A DNA stretch of 64,000 nt, from contig OY726571.1 in assembly GCA_963383645.1 (NCBI GenBank), forward strand, positions 23,095,785 to 23,159,784, in the 5' to 3' direction. Source of the stretch: Muscardinus avellanarius (lineage: Eukaryota; Chordata; Mammalia; Rodentia; Gliridae). Shown piece after piece: positions 43,488 to 55,529 of this stretch (its first letter is position 1; every line of letters begins with the position of its first letter). The position numbers and the translations under genes were made by a program. The notes below the pieces were generated by a model. It did not search any database. It was not told where the DNA came from and worked only from the letters and a program-made list of their open reading frames with translations.

Positions 43488-43942
43488 TTTTTGGTACATT
43501 GTAGTTATACATCTTAATGGGGTACAAGATGGTAGAAGCATACATGCTCACATCACTCAATTAGCCCTTCCCCATTACCCACCCCATTCCTTCCCCACTC
43601 TTTCCTTCTCATATTTGTCTTACTAATTAGCTTTGATATGTTTGTGAATGTATGTCATATACATTAGGGAATTTTCCTCTTCTTTTCTCCTACCTTCCTC
43701 AGTCCAGTCATCTTATTTGCTCATCTATGGTTTCTCCTTCCTTGTCTAGAGTTCCTCCTATGGCCCCTTTTCTCCCTAGCTTTTATATATTAGGGAGAAC
43801 ATCCAATTTTTACTTTGTGACTGACTAATATCACTTAGCATAATGTATTCTAGTTCCTTCCATCCATTTCCCTGTAAATGATAAAATTGTGCTCTTCTTA
43901 TGGCTGAATAAAATTCATATATATATATATATATATGCCATA

Positions 43943-43995
<53 letters not shown>

Positions 43996-44895
43996 ATAGT
44001 TTTGTAATCCATTCATCTGTTGATGGACATCTTGGCTGGTTCCATAGTTTGGCTATGGTGAATTGTGCAGCTCTGAACATAGATACACATACATTAGTTT
44101 GGTAGTTTGGTTTCCATTCTTTTGGGTAGATATCCAGAATTGGTATTGCTGGATCATATGGTAGGTTTGTTTCCATTCTTCTGAATATCCTCCATACAAT
44201 TTTTCAAAGTGGTTGCACTAATTTATAATTCCATCAACAATGCATTAGAGTTCCCACTTCTCCACATCCTGGCCAGAATTTGTTGTTTGTGTTTTGAATG
44301 ATTGCCATTCTAGTTGGAGTTAGGTGAAATCTCAGGGCAGTTTTGACTCTCTGACTGCTAATGATTTTGAGCATTTTTTCATACATTTTTTGACCATTTA
44401 AATTTCTTCTTTTGTGAAAAGTCTGTTTAGTTCACTTACCCATTTTTTTATTAGTTTTTTTTGTTTTCTTAGCTGTGAGTTTCTTGAGTTCTCTATATAC
44501 TTTAGATATTAGTTCTCTATTGGAGGAATAGTTGGCAAAATTTTTCTTCCATTCTCTTGACTCTCTGTTGAGGTTCTTGATGTTTTCTTTTGCTGTACAG
44601 AAGCTCTTCAGTTTAATGCAATCCCACATATTGATTCACCTTTAGTCTTTTGTGCCTTTGGAGTCTTGTTGAGAAAGTTTTTATCTGTTCCTACGTTTTG
44701 CAGTGTTGGACCTATGCCCTCTTCAAGGAGCCTCAAAGTCTCTGGTCTAATTTCCAAGTCTTTGATCCATCTTGAATTGACTCTTGTGCAGGGTGAGCAA
44801 GTCGGATTTGCTTCCATTATTTTTCTTTTTTGGCCAACATCATTTGTTGAAGAGGCTATCTTTTTGCTAGTGTATGTTTTTGGCCCCTTTATTTG
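43488..44895 (-). mobile_element. L1 3' fragment with ORF2 C-terminus
   Basis: 5'-truncated L1. The minus-strand frame 43898-44176 carries 'YDPAIPILDIYPKEW' and 'AAQFTIAKLWNQPRCPS', the signature C-terminal ORF2 motifs. Upstream pieces at 44432-44898 are separated by stops. The 3' UTR follows to about 43488. An AT microsatellite interrupts it at 43917-43992. Confidence 0.88.
43917..43992. repeat. (AT)n microsatellite inside L1
   Basis: Two AT runs separated by 'atgccatag', with ATGCCATAG repeated on the far side, so the array arose by duplication of the L1 'TATGCCATA' vicinity. Confidence 0.95.
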
Positions 44896-44899
44896 CATT

Positions 44900-45059
44900 A
44901 TTTATAAAAGCAAGATAAGTATGTTAAAATGCTTAATAATGATTAAATATGAAAATCAACCTTTGTCAGAAGTTTCTTAAAATATAAACACATGCACTGT
45001 ACAAGGTGTGTATATATTCACATGTATACACATATATAAATACATTATATATTTCATAT

Positions 45060-45111
<52 letters not shown>

Positions 45112-45517
45112 TGTATTAATACATTGTTGTGTTTGAGAGTATTTGCTTGTTATTGTACTTATTTACAAGCAACATTTCATAATAAAAAATTCTTTTTAGT
45201 GACTTATTGGCTGGCAACTTGAGTAAGCTCCTAAATGTTCTTGAAGGAAGTTAGAAACTATTTGACCTACAAAATATGTTACTTGGTTAATTGTTGCAAT
45301 TTTCCAGTTTCTGTACAGAATACCAAGACTTTACTCAAGTATATCAAATAAGTATGAAGGATAAAATTTTAAATTTTATTTAAAGGCACCAGTTTTAACC
45401 TCTTGTATCCAAAAACAGATTTGGAAATTAAATTAATGTTATTTAAGTACATTTTCTTGAAAAATATTTAACCAAAATGCTTTTGCCTCATCATTTTATT
45501 TTATTTTATTTATATTT
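44900..45517. other. Unique DNA with a (TA)n microsatellite
   Basis: No gene. A pure TA run lies at about 45066-45109 in a TACATA-rich neighbourhood. Confidence 0.6.
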
Positions 45518-45720
45518 TTGTGGTACTGGAGATGGAACCCAGTGGTACCTCAGAGTTATACCCCCAGCTTTATTTTTTATACTTTATTTTGACACAGTAT
45601 TTCACTAAGCTACAGAGGGCCTTACTAAGTAGCCCTCTGCTACTTAGTCACAAACCCAAATCCTCTTGTCTTAGCCTCACAAGTACTGGGATTACAGGCA
45701 TGTGCCACCATGTTTGGCTG
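45518..45720 (-). mobile_element. SINE, B1-ID family 1
   Basis: Antisense copy, 'gtggtactggagatggaacc' to 'gtgccaccatgtttggc', with a short local duplication of 'tagccctctgctacttag' type near 45630-45650. Confidence 0.85.
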
Positions 45721-46824
45721 TGCCTCATTGTTTTATATAACTATATATAATATTATGTATAATTAAATCAAACTGCAAAAATATATTATTTAACTTATGG
45801 AAATTTTAATTTTATAATCTCTGTTGCAAAGTCATTCTCTGTTAAAATAATCTGCCAAATCAGATCTAATTTCTGTTAACAAAAATCCAACTTCATTCTT
45901 TTAATTCAAAGAAATATATTATTAACAGAAGTCCCTGAGACAGGTGTCTCATTTCTGAGACAAGCTGTCTTGTCATGAATCTGTTGTTTGTATGAAGCAA
46001 TTTTTCTGCACCTTAATATTTATCACCATTGCTCTCTTGCCCTCCTTGTTACGAACATTTCCCTTAGTCACAAAGCAAAGTTGAGATGGAAGAGATACAG
46101 TTATTAAATAAAAATTTCTATCACTCCCATATAAACAAAGACAACTTTCTAAGGCAAGGCTTTAATAAAATCCATACAGGAGTGAAAAATACCCCCAGAC
46201 TTTTAAAAAGTTTCTTCTTATTACATCTTCAAATTTTGTAATTTTTTTAAAAAGAAAATACATATATTCATCTAAGAATTATCTAAAGACAATTATTATT
46301 TTCATCTTCTAATTGAAATCCCAAGATTTCTAACTATGTTCTAAGCACCCACCAGATTAGGACAGTTAAGTGCAATTGTTGACTTCTGGTGAGATTAGCT
46401 ATGCTTGCAGAGGTTGGTTTTGTAAATGACCTTAACAGTTAAAATGTGTGACTCAGCTGTATCTTTGCATAGAACTATGATTTACATGTGTCAGTACTGG
46501 TCATTCTTTGCCTTTTAGATCATAGTAAGATCTTGTGTGAATGGTTGGCAATTTATAGAGTTTGGGGGGCCTTCAAAATTAGCCTTATTAAGTAGTTTTT
46601 AGAAAATGGAGTCTGTCAATGTAGTGCAATATAAAATTGACATCAAATTGGGAATATGTTGGATTTAAGATAAGGATAAAAACTATTTCAGTTTTCAAAG
46701 AATGCCCTATGTATTAACATGAAGCCAGTGAAGTGTTTGTTAATATTGACTAAATGGAAAGAAGAAAAAAATAAATAAAAGAAGAATTTCAACAAAGTAT
46801 TAATTTTGTGTATAATATTGTATA
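45721..46824. other. Unique non-coding DNA
   Basis: No gene or recognised repeat. Confidence 0.45.
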
Positions 46825-46925
46825 TTTTATAAATATAACCTCATCTATTTACTATAGTAACACTAGAAAGTACTTGTTACAACTTCACAGATAAAGAAAC
46901 TAATATTTACGAAAGTAAAGTTCTA
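46825..46925 (-). mobile_element. MIR fragment (probable)
   Basis: 'aacctcatctatttactatag', 'cttcacagataaagaaact' recall the antisense MIR core. Short and diverged. Confidence 0.4.
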
Positions 46926-46939
46926 AAAAATTATTTATC

Positions 46940-47104
46940 CGAGCATGATGGCACACATCTGCAATCCTAGTACTTAGGAGGCTGAGATAGGAGGCTAGTC
47001 TCAGCTACTTAGTGAGACCCTGTTTTGAAATATAAAGGGCTGGGGATACATCTGAGAAGTAGAATGTCCCTGGATTCAATCCTTAGTGTAAAAAAAAAAA
47101 AAAA
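46940..47104 (+). mobile_element. SINE, B1-ID family 1, internally shortened
   Basis: Sense copy, 'cgagcatgatggcacacatc' to 'ggattcaatccttagtg' plus an A-tail; part of the B1 middle is missing. Confidence 0.82.
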
Positions 47105-47333
47105 GTTTAAAGTCAACCAGATAGAAATTGAGACAGGCAAAGTTTAAATACCAGGTATCTCTCACATCAGTGCCCATATTTTCCAAGCTATGCCATATGT
47201 AACTGTGAATGCACACCTGATTTGGGTTGGTGATATCAGTAGAAGGCTTAATAAATCTTCTCTAAAATATGAATTAGAAGCTTTCATGTATGAACAGGCC
47301 AAATAAATATCATCAAAATGGCCAAATATGAAC

Positions 47334-47600
47334 CTTCTTTCTTTCTTTTTTTCCTTCTTTCTTCCTTTTTTTTCTTCTTTCTTTTTTTTGTGGTATTGGG
47401 GATTGAACCCAGGGGCATTCAACATTTGAGCTATAACCTCAGTCTTATTTTCTATACATATACATGTATATACACATAAACACAAGGTCTAAGTTTCTGA
47501 GTGCCTCACCAAGTTTCTGGGACTGGCTGCAAACCTTTGATCCTCATGTCTCAGTCTCCCAATTTCTGGGATTACAGATATGTGCCCCTGTGCCCAGCTG
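47334..47600 (-). mobile_element. SINE, B1-ID family 1, with CTTT-rich tail
   Basis: A (CTTT)n-like tract at 47334-47390 leads into the antisense SINE, 'ggggattgaacccaggggc' to 'gtgcccctgtgcccagc'; about 50 bases of non-SINE sequence containing 'tatacatgtatatacac' lie in its middle. Confidence 0.8.
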
Positions 47601-50600
47601 AACATGCTTTTAAAACATGTACTCAACCATATGCAGTGATCAACAAGATTTGAAACTTCTGTGGTATATACTCCCAAAGATAGAAATGATTGATAATTGT
47701 ATAGTGTCCAAGTAGAAAATATGACAAACCAGAAGCTGTTTCAGACAAGAAAGTATTCAAATTAGTAGGCAGTGACACCTAAAATATATACAGAAAACTT
47801 AGAAATGATAAAATTGCTAATCAGTCTTTAGTAAACTCAGCAGGCAGTAAGTTCCAAAGAGCTGCTAATGAATTATTAAACTGAAACGTGGCCCTGGATT
47901 AAGATAAAAAGGAGCCAGAAAATGGCATCTTCTAGATGATAAGAAACAAATGTGACAATCAGCAACTTTGAAAATATTGTGAGGATGTTAAGAGGGTGCT
48001 ATCTGCTTCATATGTTTCTACATCAATTATGCATTTTAAAGTAAACTTAAAGAGGCATCTAATTAAGCTCCTTTTGCAGCTGCCAGAGTACTTTTTTCTT
48101 TATTTAGTACCAAGCTTAAAGTCTGTGATAAAACATCCATGATTGCAAATACCAAGTGAAAGAGCAAATGAATTAAAGATGCACTCATGACTCTGAACAC
48201 AATTCAGGTAGCATTTGAAATGCGTCTCTACCATGTCAAATTGCCCAGTTTGGAATTTTATGCTATCTTGTTCTTATTTTATTTTCATATAGACATGTCT
48301 CTTTAGATATGATTCAATTGCAGATTAATTTAATGGTATGGAATTATTAAATCACCAGGAATGGTCTATTACCATGTGTGGAAGGATGGGACAGATGTCT
48401 AGAAGAAAGAAGTGGTGAGTTTTGCCATCAACTCTGAACCTCAGTGCTGGATCAGAGAGCCTGATTGCAAAGAGAAGAAAAAGTTGAAACTCAACTATGA
48501 TTTCTACCTTATTAAGTTAAGAGTCATAGTACTAGTGTTAGACTACAGAGTTTTACTTTACACTCTGAGCATGAGAAAAAGATGAGTAGAACATCAAATA
48601 AGCCATTCAAGAAGGTGATGGGTGAGGAAAAGCCAGCACAACAGGAGATCAGAGGAATTTGCTGCAACCAAGTCAGGCAGGAAGTATTTTGGAAACATTC
48701 TGCTGATTTTGGCTCTGTAGAAAAGCCCAATATTTTGAGGGAGAATCTGAGAATTTCAGGGATTGTACCTGGCTTACTCATTCACATTTGACAATGAGTC
48801 AGAAAACAGTGTCAGAGAATGTTGCTGGTTTCCTACCACCTAAGAAAGATTGCAGAAAGTTACCCAGGAAATAGAAATGGACAGAGTCCTGATGGACTAG
48901 CAGAGGTTCAGGATCAGGACTAGGAAAGCACAGAGTTTCAAAGGGAGTGACTGTACCCAACTAGCAGTAGATAGTAGCCTCAAGGCTAGGAGAGGTCATC
49001 TGAGCAGACAGTAACACAGATGAAGATAACTGGAGAGCTAGGTAATGAATCACATTAACCAGAGGTAGCAAAGAGCCAGAGGACAGCACACAGATCCGAG
49101 GTCCCTTTTATTACCACTGTGGAAGAAAATTGCTTGCCTTTAGGAAGAAGACACCATCTTGGGAAAATAAAAGAGAGTTGCTAAGGAGTCATGAAGAATT
49201 GAGCATCTGCCTTAGAGAGACCTAGTTACTCCAAAGAAGATAGATTTGTTTGTAATTGGCAAGATCTAGTGACCTCTTGTTGCCCTGTACTAGGATCTCT
49301 ACTACCTAAGCAGAATGAGCTCAGAAGCACATAGCATAGAAAGCATAAAGAAGAAAGTTTTGTTTTCACTTTTCCTAGAATGGAAATCTTTCTTTCTCAT
49401 GTAAAAGTCCAAAGATATGTAATCAGGGTCTACTCTACCCATGCCTTGTCCCTTCTAGCTCAATTTTCCCACCACTTTAGAATGTTACTATTTCCCCCAG
49501 GGTCCAAGGTGGTGACATTTGTTTTCAAAGACAAGTTTGGATAAACAGAATAGGAAAAAAGAAAGAATGTTTGCCTTATTTATTTATTTTAAGAAGACTT
49601 AGAAACTGCCTAGGTTTGAGTTACTTATGTTTCACTAGGTAGAAATTAGCTTGTGGCTACATCTAGCTTCCAAAGATGGTAAGAAATGTATACTTTATTT
49701 TGTATCACTATGACTAGCTGAAAATTATACTATTCAGAAGAGATAGGAGAAAATTAAGAACTCTGCCATGGGATTGTAGGTATAAGAAAATACATAGAGA
49801 AAGGTAATGGCAGACATACAAGCCATATTTATTTACTAGTGTTTCATTTTCCCACACCATTTCACAGTAAGTGCACTACCAGGGATTTTATATAATATAG
49901 TGATTTTAATGTTTTTTGGTTACTCTAAGTATTTCAAGGAGGAATTCGAAGAGATATGTCCCATTGTGCTGGCTAAATACCCCTCAAAGTTTATATTTGA
50001 GGTTTTCACTCTATAGGAGTTAAACACAGAAAAGAGGTTATTAAGTACCCTAAGTCCTATCTTGGAGTTATTTTGTGATTTGTCCCTGTTTTCTTTTTTA
50101 AATTTTATTTTTTATACCTTTATTGGAACATTGTAATTATACATCACACTAAGATTCAAAATGATGCTGCTAGTTTTCAAACTTTTTCTTGTCTTTCTCA
50201 GCTTTAAAGAAAAACACATTTTTCCCTTAATCTACTTCCTGCTAAGCTACTAGTTTTCATTTTCTTCTTATCTGAAATTTTTGTTAAGATGTCCTTTTTT
50301 GTGTGTGTTCCCTGCAACCTGTTTATCTCTCTCTTAAATGTAAAAATTCTACCTGTTTTAAAAAGGTAAATTTATTGAGGTATGACTTCACAACTTTTAA
50401 ATAATTATTTTGCATTAAAATATTTTATAATTCTACTGGTAAGAAAGAAAAAGTAATACCTAAAGTGTGTAAGTCAGTTTTTTTAGTAATCTGATTAAAA
50501 TTTATAGCAATCACATTCAGTTTTAGTATATTTCAATTATATAAATCTAATTCTCAGACCCATTTAATATTAATTTGTATTTGCTCTTCCTATTACCCCA

Positions 50601-50850
50601 GGCAGTTAAGAATTTGATTTCTGATATTGTAGATTCATCTTTTTGGGATATTTTATGTAAAATTCACTACATAATATATGGTCTCTGCCTCTTGTTTTTG
50701 TTACTGAGCATAATTATATTTTTATATTTCATCTATTTCTTAGTTTGTGTCAGTACTTCATTCCTATCTATTGTCAAACAAAAGTCCATAATATGAGTAC
50801 ATTACAGTTGTCTCTTAATTTATAAATTGATGGACATGTGGGTTTTTTCC
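47601..50850. other. Unique non-coding DNA
   Basis: The longest repeat-poor stretch here. No exon-like frame; the overlapping opposite-strand frames near 48524-48791 carry no domain. 'attggaacattgtaattatac' near 50123 may be a decayed L1 3' end. Confidence 0.45.
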
Positions 50851-50859
50851 AATTTTTAA

Positions 50860-51062
50860 CATACTTTTATTGGTGCATTGTAGTCTCAAATCACAAATGT
50901 AGTTCAGAGGGATACTGACACACAAGTATATACCACCTGGTGAGCTTCTCCCAGTTCCCTTCCCAGTTTCTTTCTGTACCCATTTATGATGTTGATATTG
51001 GCATTGGTATTCTTACATATGCACATAACGTCAATGGAAGTGTTTCTCTCATCATCTATCTC

Positions 51063-51118
<56 letters not shown>

Positions 51119-51516
51119 TTCTCCCTCCCTCCCTCCCTCCCTCCCTCCCTCCCTCCCTCCCTCCCTCCCTCCCCTAGATCACATCTGGGGTTTCTTCTCC
51201 ACTGTCTAAAGTCTCTCTTGAATCCCGTTTACTCCCTAGCTTCCACATAAGAGAGAGATCATAAAGCCCTTCACTTTCTGTGACTGGAAAATCTCACTTA
51301 ACATAATTTTCTTTAGGTCCATCCATTTTCCTGAGAATGACATCAGTTTGTTCTTTACTGATGAGTGTCTATGATAAAAAATTCCACAAAGAACATTTGT
51401 GTCAAAGTGTTTTCTGGACATGAGCTTTCAATTCTCTTGGGTATGTACCTCAGAATTCTTGGGTCATATAGTAGATTTATGTTTGATATTTTGAGGAGCT
51501 TCTAAACTGTTTGTCA
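50860..51516 (-). mobile_element. L1 3' fragment within ancient L1
   Basis: Antisense L1 3' end, 'attggtgcattgtagtctc', interrupted by a TTTC/CCCT microsatellite, then 'ctgtgactggaaaatctcac' and 'cttgggtcatatagtag', ending where the MaLR LTR is inserted. L1 sequence resumes at 54849. Confidence 0.75.
51061..51174. repeat. (TTTC)n then (CCCT)n compound microsatellite
   Basis: About 13 TTTC units followed by about 13 CCCT units, replacing the natural purine/pyrimidine tract of the L1 3' UTR. Confidence 0.96.
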
Positions 51517-51867
51517 AAATGTCTGTATTAATCTGCTTGAGCTACATTAACAGCATCTCACAGTCTTGGTGGCTTAAACAACAGAGCTTTATTTTCTCAC
51601 AGTTCTGGAATCTAGAAATCCAAGATCGAAAGTAAGAGCAGGCTTGGCCTTCTGATGACTACCTTCTGTCTCTGTCTTCACATGCACATTTTTCTGTGTG
51701 TGTGTCTTCCTGGTATTTTCTGATGCATCCCAAATTCCACTTCTTATAAGGATACCTACTCTACTATATTAGGACTTGTCCTAACAGCCTAGATTTACTT
51801 TAACCACCTCTTTAAAGGCCTTTCTTTCACATATAGTTATAGTTTGATGTAGTGAGGTTAGAGCTCA

Positions 51868-51880
51868 AGCACATGAATTT
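51868..51880. repeat. TSD of composite element B, 3' side
   Basis: AGCACATGAATTT, identical to 54808-54820. Confidence 0.95.
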
Positions 51881-52199
51881 TATTATGGTATTATTTTTTT
51901 TATTGGTGCACTATATTCATACATCATAATGAGATAAAAAAAAACTTTTGTAGACATACATGCACACATCGCCCAATTAGCCCCTACCCGATCCCCACCC
52001 TCTTCCCTCCCCATCCCTCCAACTAGTGGTTGACATCTAGTATTATAGCAATTTATCCAAAATTAATAATGATAATCTCACAGAACAGTTTCATTTGTCT
52101 GATACCAACCTTTTGATGACTTAAAGATAACATTTCAATATTTCTTTTTGCTTTCTTTCTTACCAGAAATTTTTTTCTTTTTTTCTTTTTTATGTGAAA

Positions 52200-52930
52200 C
52201 TATCATACATTTATTTATTTTTCAGAAAAAAATCTATCTTAATATGAAATATGGACTCTAGATACCCAAAATGATCTCAAAAAAGAACAAAGCTAGAAGA
52301 TGTATATTTTCTGATTTCAAACAATATAAAGCTACAATAATTGAAACAGTGTAGTACTCTTCTAAAGGCAGATATATAAACCATTGAAGTTAAATAAAAG
52401 CCTAGAGATAAATTCTTCCATATATTGTCAAGTTATTTTTGACAAGGTTTCCACGAACATTTGGTGGAGGAAATAATAATTTTTTAACTAACTATTGTTG
52501 AAAAATGATAATTACATGGAAAAGAATAAAATTGGACCCTTACCTAACACCATATACAAATATTAACTCAAAATAGATAAAATACCTAAATATAAATCTT
52601 AAGACTATAATCTTTTAGAATAAAATCTGGGTCATTAAACCTCACAACATTGAAATTGGCAGTGATTTCTTGGATATGATTTCAATGGCACAGGCAACAG
52701 AAGGGTAAACAAACTCCCTAAAAATATAAAAAATAATGTATATCCAAAGACAATGTAAACAGAGTTACAAGTTACTGATAGAATAGGATAAAATATTTCC
52801 AAATGCTATATCTGAAGGTATATTAATATTCCAACTAGAAATCCTAAAACTTAGCAACAATAAAAGCAAACAATACAATTTAGAGATAGGTAAAAGACTA
52901 ACATAAATAATGAATCTACACAGATAACCA
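52200..52930 (+). mobile_element. Captured ancient L1 ORF2 fragment, antisense within copy B
   Basis: Plus strand here reads in L1 sense: 'acaatataaagctacaataattg', 'gaataaaattggaccctta', 'aatagataaaatacc', 'atttcttggatatgatttc', 'gcacaggcaacagaag' (each a landmark of the ORF2 C-terminal part). No long open frame survives. Confidence 0.85.
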
Positions 52931-52933
52931 ATC

Positions 52934-53836
52934 TTAGTTGTCTGTTGGATGGAAAATCTTGTTTCTCTGGTTCTGGTGTGTGTTACCTAATTCTTCTTTG
53001 TAGTTAATCTCTTTGAGTATTTTCTCTCGGGCTGATTTGGAAGACATAAATTCCTTCAGTTTCTGTTTGTCATGGAAGCTTCTTATTTCCCCATCTAATT
53101 TGATAGAAAGTTTTGCTGGGTAGGAAATTTTTGGTTTCAGAGTTTGGAATATGTTACTGCAAGCCCTTCTGGCTCTCATGACTTGGTTTGGGAAGTCTGG
53201 AGTGATTCTAATCGGTTTGCCTCTGAATGTCACTTGGCCCTTTGTTTGTGTTGCCTTTAAGATTCTCTGCTTGGCTTCCACATTGGTCATTTTGACAATT
53301 ATGTGGCGTGGGGATCCTCTTCTCCGATCCTGTCTAAAGGGGGTTCTATAAGTTTCCTGGACCTGTGTATCGACCTCTTGCTCTATGCTTGGAAAATTTT
53401 CTGCTATTACTTCCTTGAAGAGATTGTTGATCCCTTTGGTTTCACCTTCTTTTTCCTCCTCTATTCCAATTATTCTTAGGTTAGCTCTCTTAAAATGGAC
53501 CCATATTTCTTCAATATCAGATTCCTGCTGTCGGATTTCTTTTTCTAAATTAGAAATTATGCATTCAGTTTTGGAGTGATCATCTTCTAAGAGTGAGATT
53601 CTATTCTCCATGTGGTCTAATCGCTTGTTTGTACTTTGAATTGAGGCCTTTACTTCATTAATTGCATCCTTTATCTGTTTTTGGCTCTCTCTGAATTCTT
53701 TTCGAAACACCTCTATTATTTCTACAGTTATTTTCCTGATTTGATCCTCTATAAATCTCTGAATTTCTGTTTTATCAGGTTCTGATGTTGTGGGGTTGTG
53801 GGCATTCATTGCTCCATTGTTATTCCTCTTTCCCAT
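52934..53836 (-). CDS. L1-type ORF1 protein, 300 aa, intact
   Basis: Sister of the ORF1 at 30847-31764, starting at the same MGKRNN methionine; the frame is open a further 41 codons upstream only because of a 1-base difference in the 5' UTR, so I do not use that start. Coiled coil, RRM ('NLRIIGIEE', 'RHIIVKM') and C-terminal domain are all present. The main difference is a 15-bp in-frame loss in the C-terminal domain, where copy A has 'ILKENNFQPKIS' and this copy 'TLKPKIS'. That segment lies at the start of the CTD and could weaken RNA binding. Otherwise no stop or frameshift. Confidence 0.92.
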   Translation of the reverse strand: MGKRNNNGAMNAHNPTTSEPDKTEIQRFIEDQIRKITVEIIEVFRKEFRESQKQIKDAINEVKASIQSTNKRLDHMENRISLLEDDHSKTECIISNLEKEIRQQESDIEEIWVHFKRANLRIIGIEEEKEGETKGINNLFKEVIAENFPSIEQEVDTQVQETYRTPFRQDRRRGSPRHIIVKMTNVEAKQRILKATQTKGQVTFRGKPIRITPDFPNQVMRARRACSNIFQTLKPKISYPAKLSIKLDGEIRSFHDKQKLKEFMSSKSAREKILKEINYKEELGNTHQNQRNKIFHPTDN

Positions 53837-54807
53837 GATTTCAGAAGTTTGTGCCTTCTCTGGGTTCTTCCCTTGGGTCACTAAGATTTCACTTAAGGTG
53901 CTCTGGATCTCGAGTCTGTGGTATCTCAGTCCCCATACTCCTTTACTAGGTTGTATCACAGAGTCTCATACCCAGGGAGTCGATCGAGGCTGCTTTAGAC
54001 CATGGGGTTGTGCCAGGTTGGGCGTTCTCCTATGGTGTGATATCCCTGCCACCGACACTCCCCTACTGGGTCAAGTGCTTGGGAGTGCAGTACTGGGATT
54101 TCTTCTCTAGGGGCCGCAATTTGACTCACTGTTGTTGAATGTGCCGATGAAGCTGTAGTGGACTTGGTGAATTCGTTACTGCTGCTGCCAGTGCCAATAT
54201 GGCGCCACTGCCATGCCCTTGGTCATGAGGCTGGCGTATTTCTTCTCTGGTTTTGCGCTCCGGTCTGAGTCCCTGCAAGTTGTGCTGAGCCCAGCCACTG
54301 GGAGCTTTAGATGCTCCCTGCACCAAAAAATCTGCTGAATCCCACCTGGCTGTTCTGCAGCGGCTCACTTTGGCTTGCTGTCCGCCGCTCCTCTCTGGAG
54401 CCTGATGGGCTGTTGAGTTCATTGTTCTGGAACCGTCAGGTGAACTCGCTGCTGCTGCCAGCAGTAGGGCACTGCTGCCGCGTTCTCGGGTGTGAGGCTG
54501 GCATATCTCCTCTGTGGCTCTGAGCTCCGTTCTGAGCCCCCCCCCCCTCTGGGGCCTGGTGCTGCAAGGAAAGATGGCGCCCGCTGCTCTGCGCCACGGC
54601 TCCGGCCGCAGCACTGCAATCTGGTTTCTTTCTGGTGTCTCATTTTTCCAGCCCTCTTTTTCTCTGTCCCTTGTAATTACACTTTTTGTTTCTCTGCTGA
54701 TTGTGTTTTCTGACTATGAAATGTGCTGATTTGTAGTAATAGAGATTGGTTGTTAGCGGGGCTCGTAAGCCCCGCTTTTGTCCATCGCCATCTTCCCGGA
54801 AGTCTCC
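53837..54807 (-). promoter_or_regulatory. L1-type 5' UTR/promoter of copy B
   Basis: GC-rich region starting GGAGACTTCCGGGAAGATGGCG on the minus strand (shown trimmed: CTTCCGGGAAGATGGCG) with the YY1-like site. Two related blocks about 250 bases apart (near 54175-54275 and 54430-54540, each with a 'CTGCTGCTGCCAG' and a 'CTCCGKTCTGAG' segment) look like monomers. The 162-codon minus-strand frame inside it is not matched in copy A. A C8 run at 54538-54547 marks the monomer boundary. Confidence 0.75.
54755..54776 (-). other. 5' hairpin of the composite element, copy B
   Basis: Minus strand AGCGGGGCT – TACG – AGCCCCGCT; stem identical to copy A, loop changed at one base. Confidence 0.85.
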
Positions 54808-54820
54808 AGCACATGAATTT
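54808..54820. repeat. TSD of composite element B, 5' side
   Basis: AGCACATGAATTT, next to the first base of the 5' UTR. Confidence 0.95.
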
Positions 54821-54848
54821 GAGGATGACGATTTAGTCATAACAGTGT

Positions 54849-55035
54849 CTCTATTTTCAAAATTTTACTAGAAATGCATTTTCCACATCATTAGAAATAT
54901 TTGTTCATGATTCTTTTTATTATAATTATTCTAGGGAGTATGATATGCTGTCTTGTGGTTTTTAAGTTGCATTTCTTTAATGAATAATGATGTTGAACAT
55001 CTTTTCATATGCTTATTAGCCATTTGTCCATTTTT
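54849..55035 (-). mobile_element. Ancient L1 fragment (continuation)
   Basis: 'agtttgcatttctttaatg'-like block, 'aatgatgttgaacatctttt' and 'catatgcttattagccattt' are antisense L1 landmarks that continue the sequence broken at 51516. Confidence 0.75.
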
Positions 55036-55528
55036 AAACTGGTATTTGGCTAGCAAAGCAATATATCTGCTGCTCTCTGTCTCTGAAATCTTTGTTGTGA
55101 CAAAGAAACACCTTGAAGGGTAAAGGAAAGAAACCACTAGAATACTCAAGAAACTCTTGGCACTTTGAAGACATAGAAATCACATTGAGAAGTTCTGCAA
55201 ATACACTTATGATTACTAAATCATTCAGCATTTCTTTAAACAATCCCCAAACATTTGATTCATAAGCCACTGATTGGGGGCTGACTTGTGATGATATTCT
55301 GAAGCATGCTCTCAGCATAAAAAATATTGTACTGGTCAAGAGCTTGCTACTTTTTTTCTCAGTTTCCTTCATCAGTCATATATGATCAAGCATTTAACAC
55401 TGGCAAAAGTGGCTTCCTACCAGAACCTCTACATAGACTTCGGAAGCTGAGGTGTCTATGTGTTTTATTTTGGTTATCAGATATTTGTATAGTTTACAGT
55501 GTTGGGCCATATTGTTTTTAAAATGTAA
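55036..55528. other. Unique non-coding DNA
   Basis: No gene; the 112-codon minus-strand frame at 55034-55372 has no recognisable domain. Confidence 0.45.
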
Positions 55529-55529
55529 A

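Larger units (their letters stand above)
51881..54807 (-). mobile_element. Composite non-autonomous LINE (ORF1 + antisense ORF2), copy B
   Basis: 2.93-kb minus-strand element with the same architecture as copy A: 5' UTR (54807-53837), ORF1 (53836-52934), antisense ancient ORF2 fragment (about 52930-52200 as plus-strand L1-sense text), the same linker (52180-52030), L1 3' end and A-rich tail (about 51900). A perfect 13-bp TSD proves one independent insertion into the MaLR LTR. Both internal junctions coincide with those of copy A. Confidence 0.92.
51522..54843 (-). mobile_element. MaLR-type LTR split by composite element B
   Basis: The plus strand opens TGTATTAATCTGCTTGAG and runs 'cttggtggcttaaacaacag', 'ttattttctcacagttctgg', 'cttcttataaggatacc' to 51880. 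It resumes at 54821 with 'aggatgacgatttagtcataaca'. Outer flanks ATGTC/GTGTC look like a decayed 5-bp duplication. Confidence 0.72.

Noticed and set aside
50940..51209. Phe/Leu/Ser and Pro-rich frames
   Set aside because: Translation of the TTTC/CCCT microsatellite inside an L1 fragment.
54126..54614. 162-codon minus-strand frame
   Set aside because: Lies in the GC-rich 5' UTR of composite copy B and is not open in copy A, so GC-driven chance is likely.
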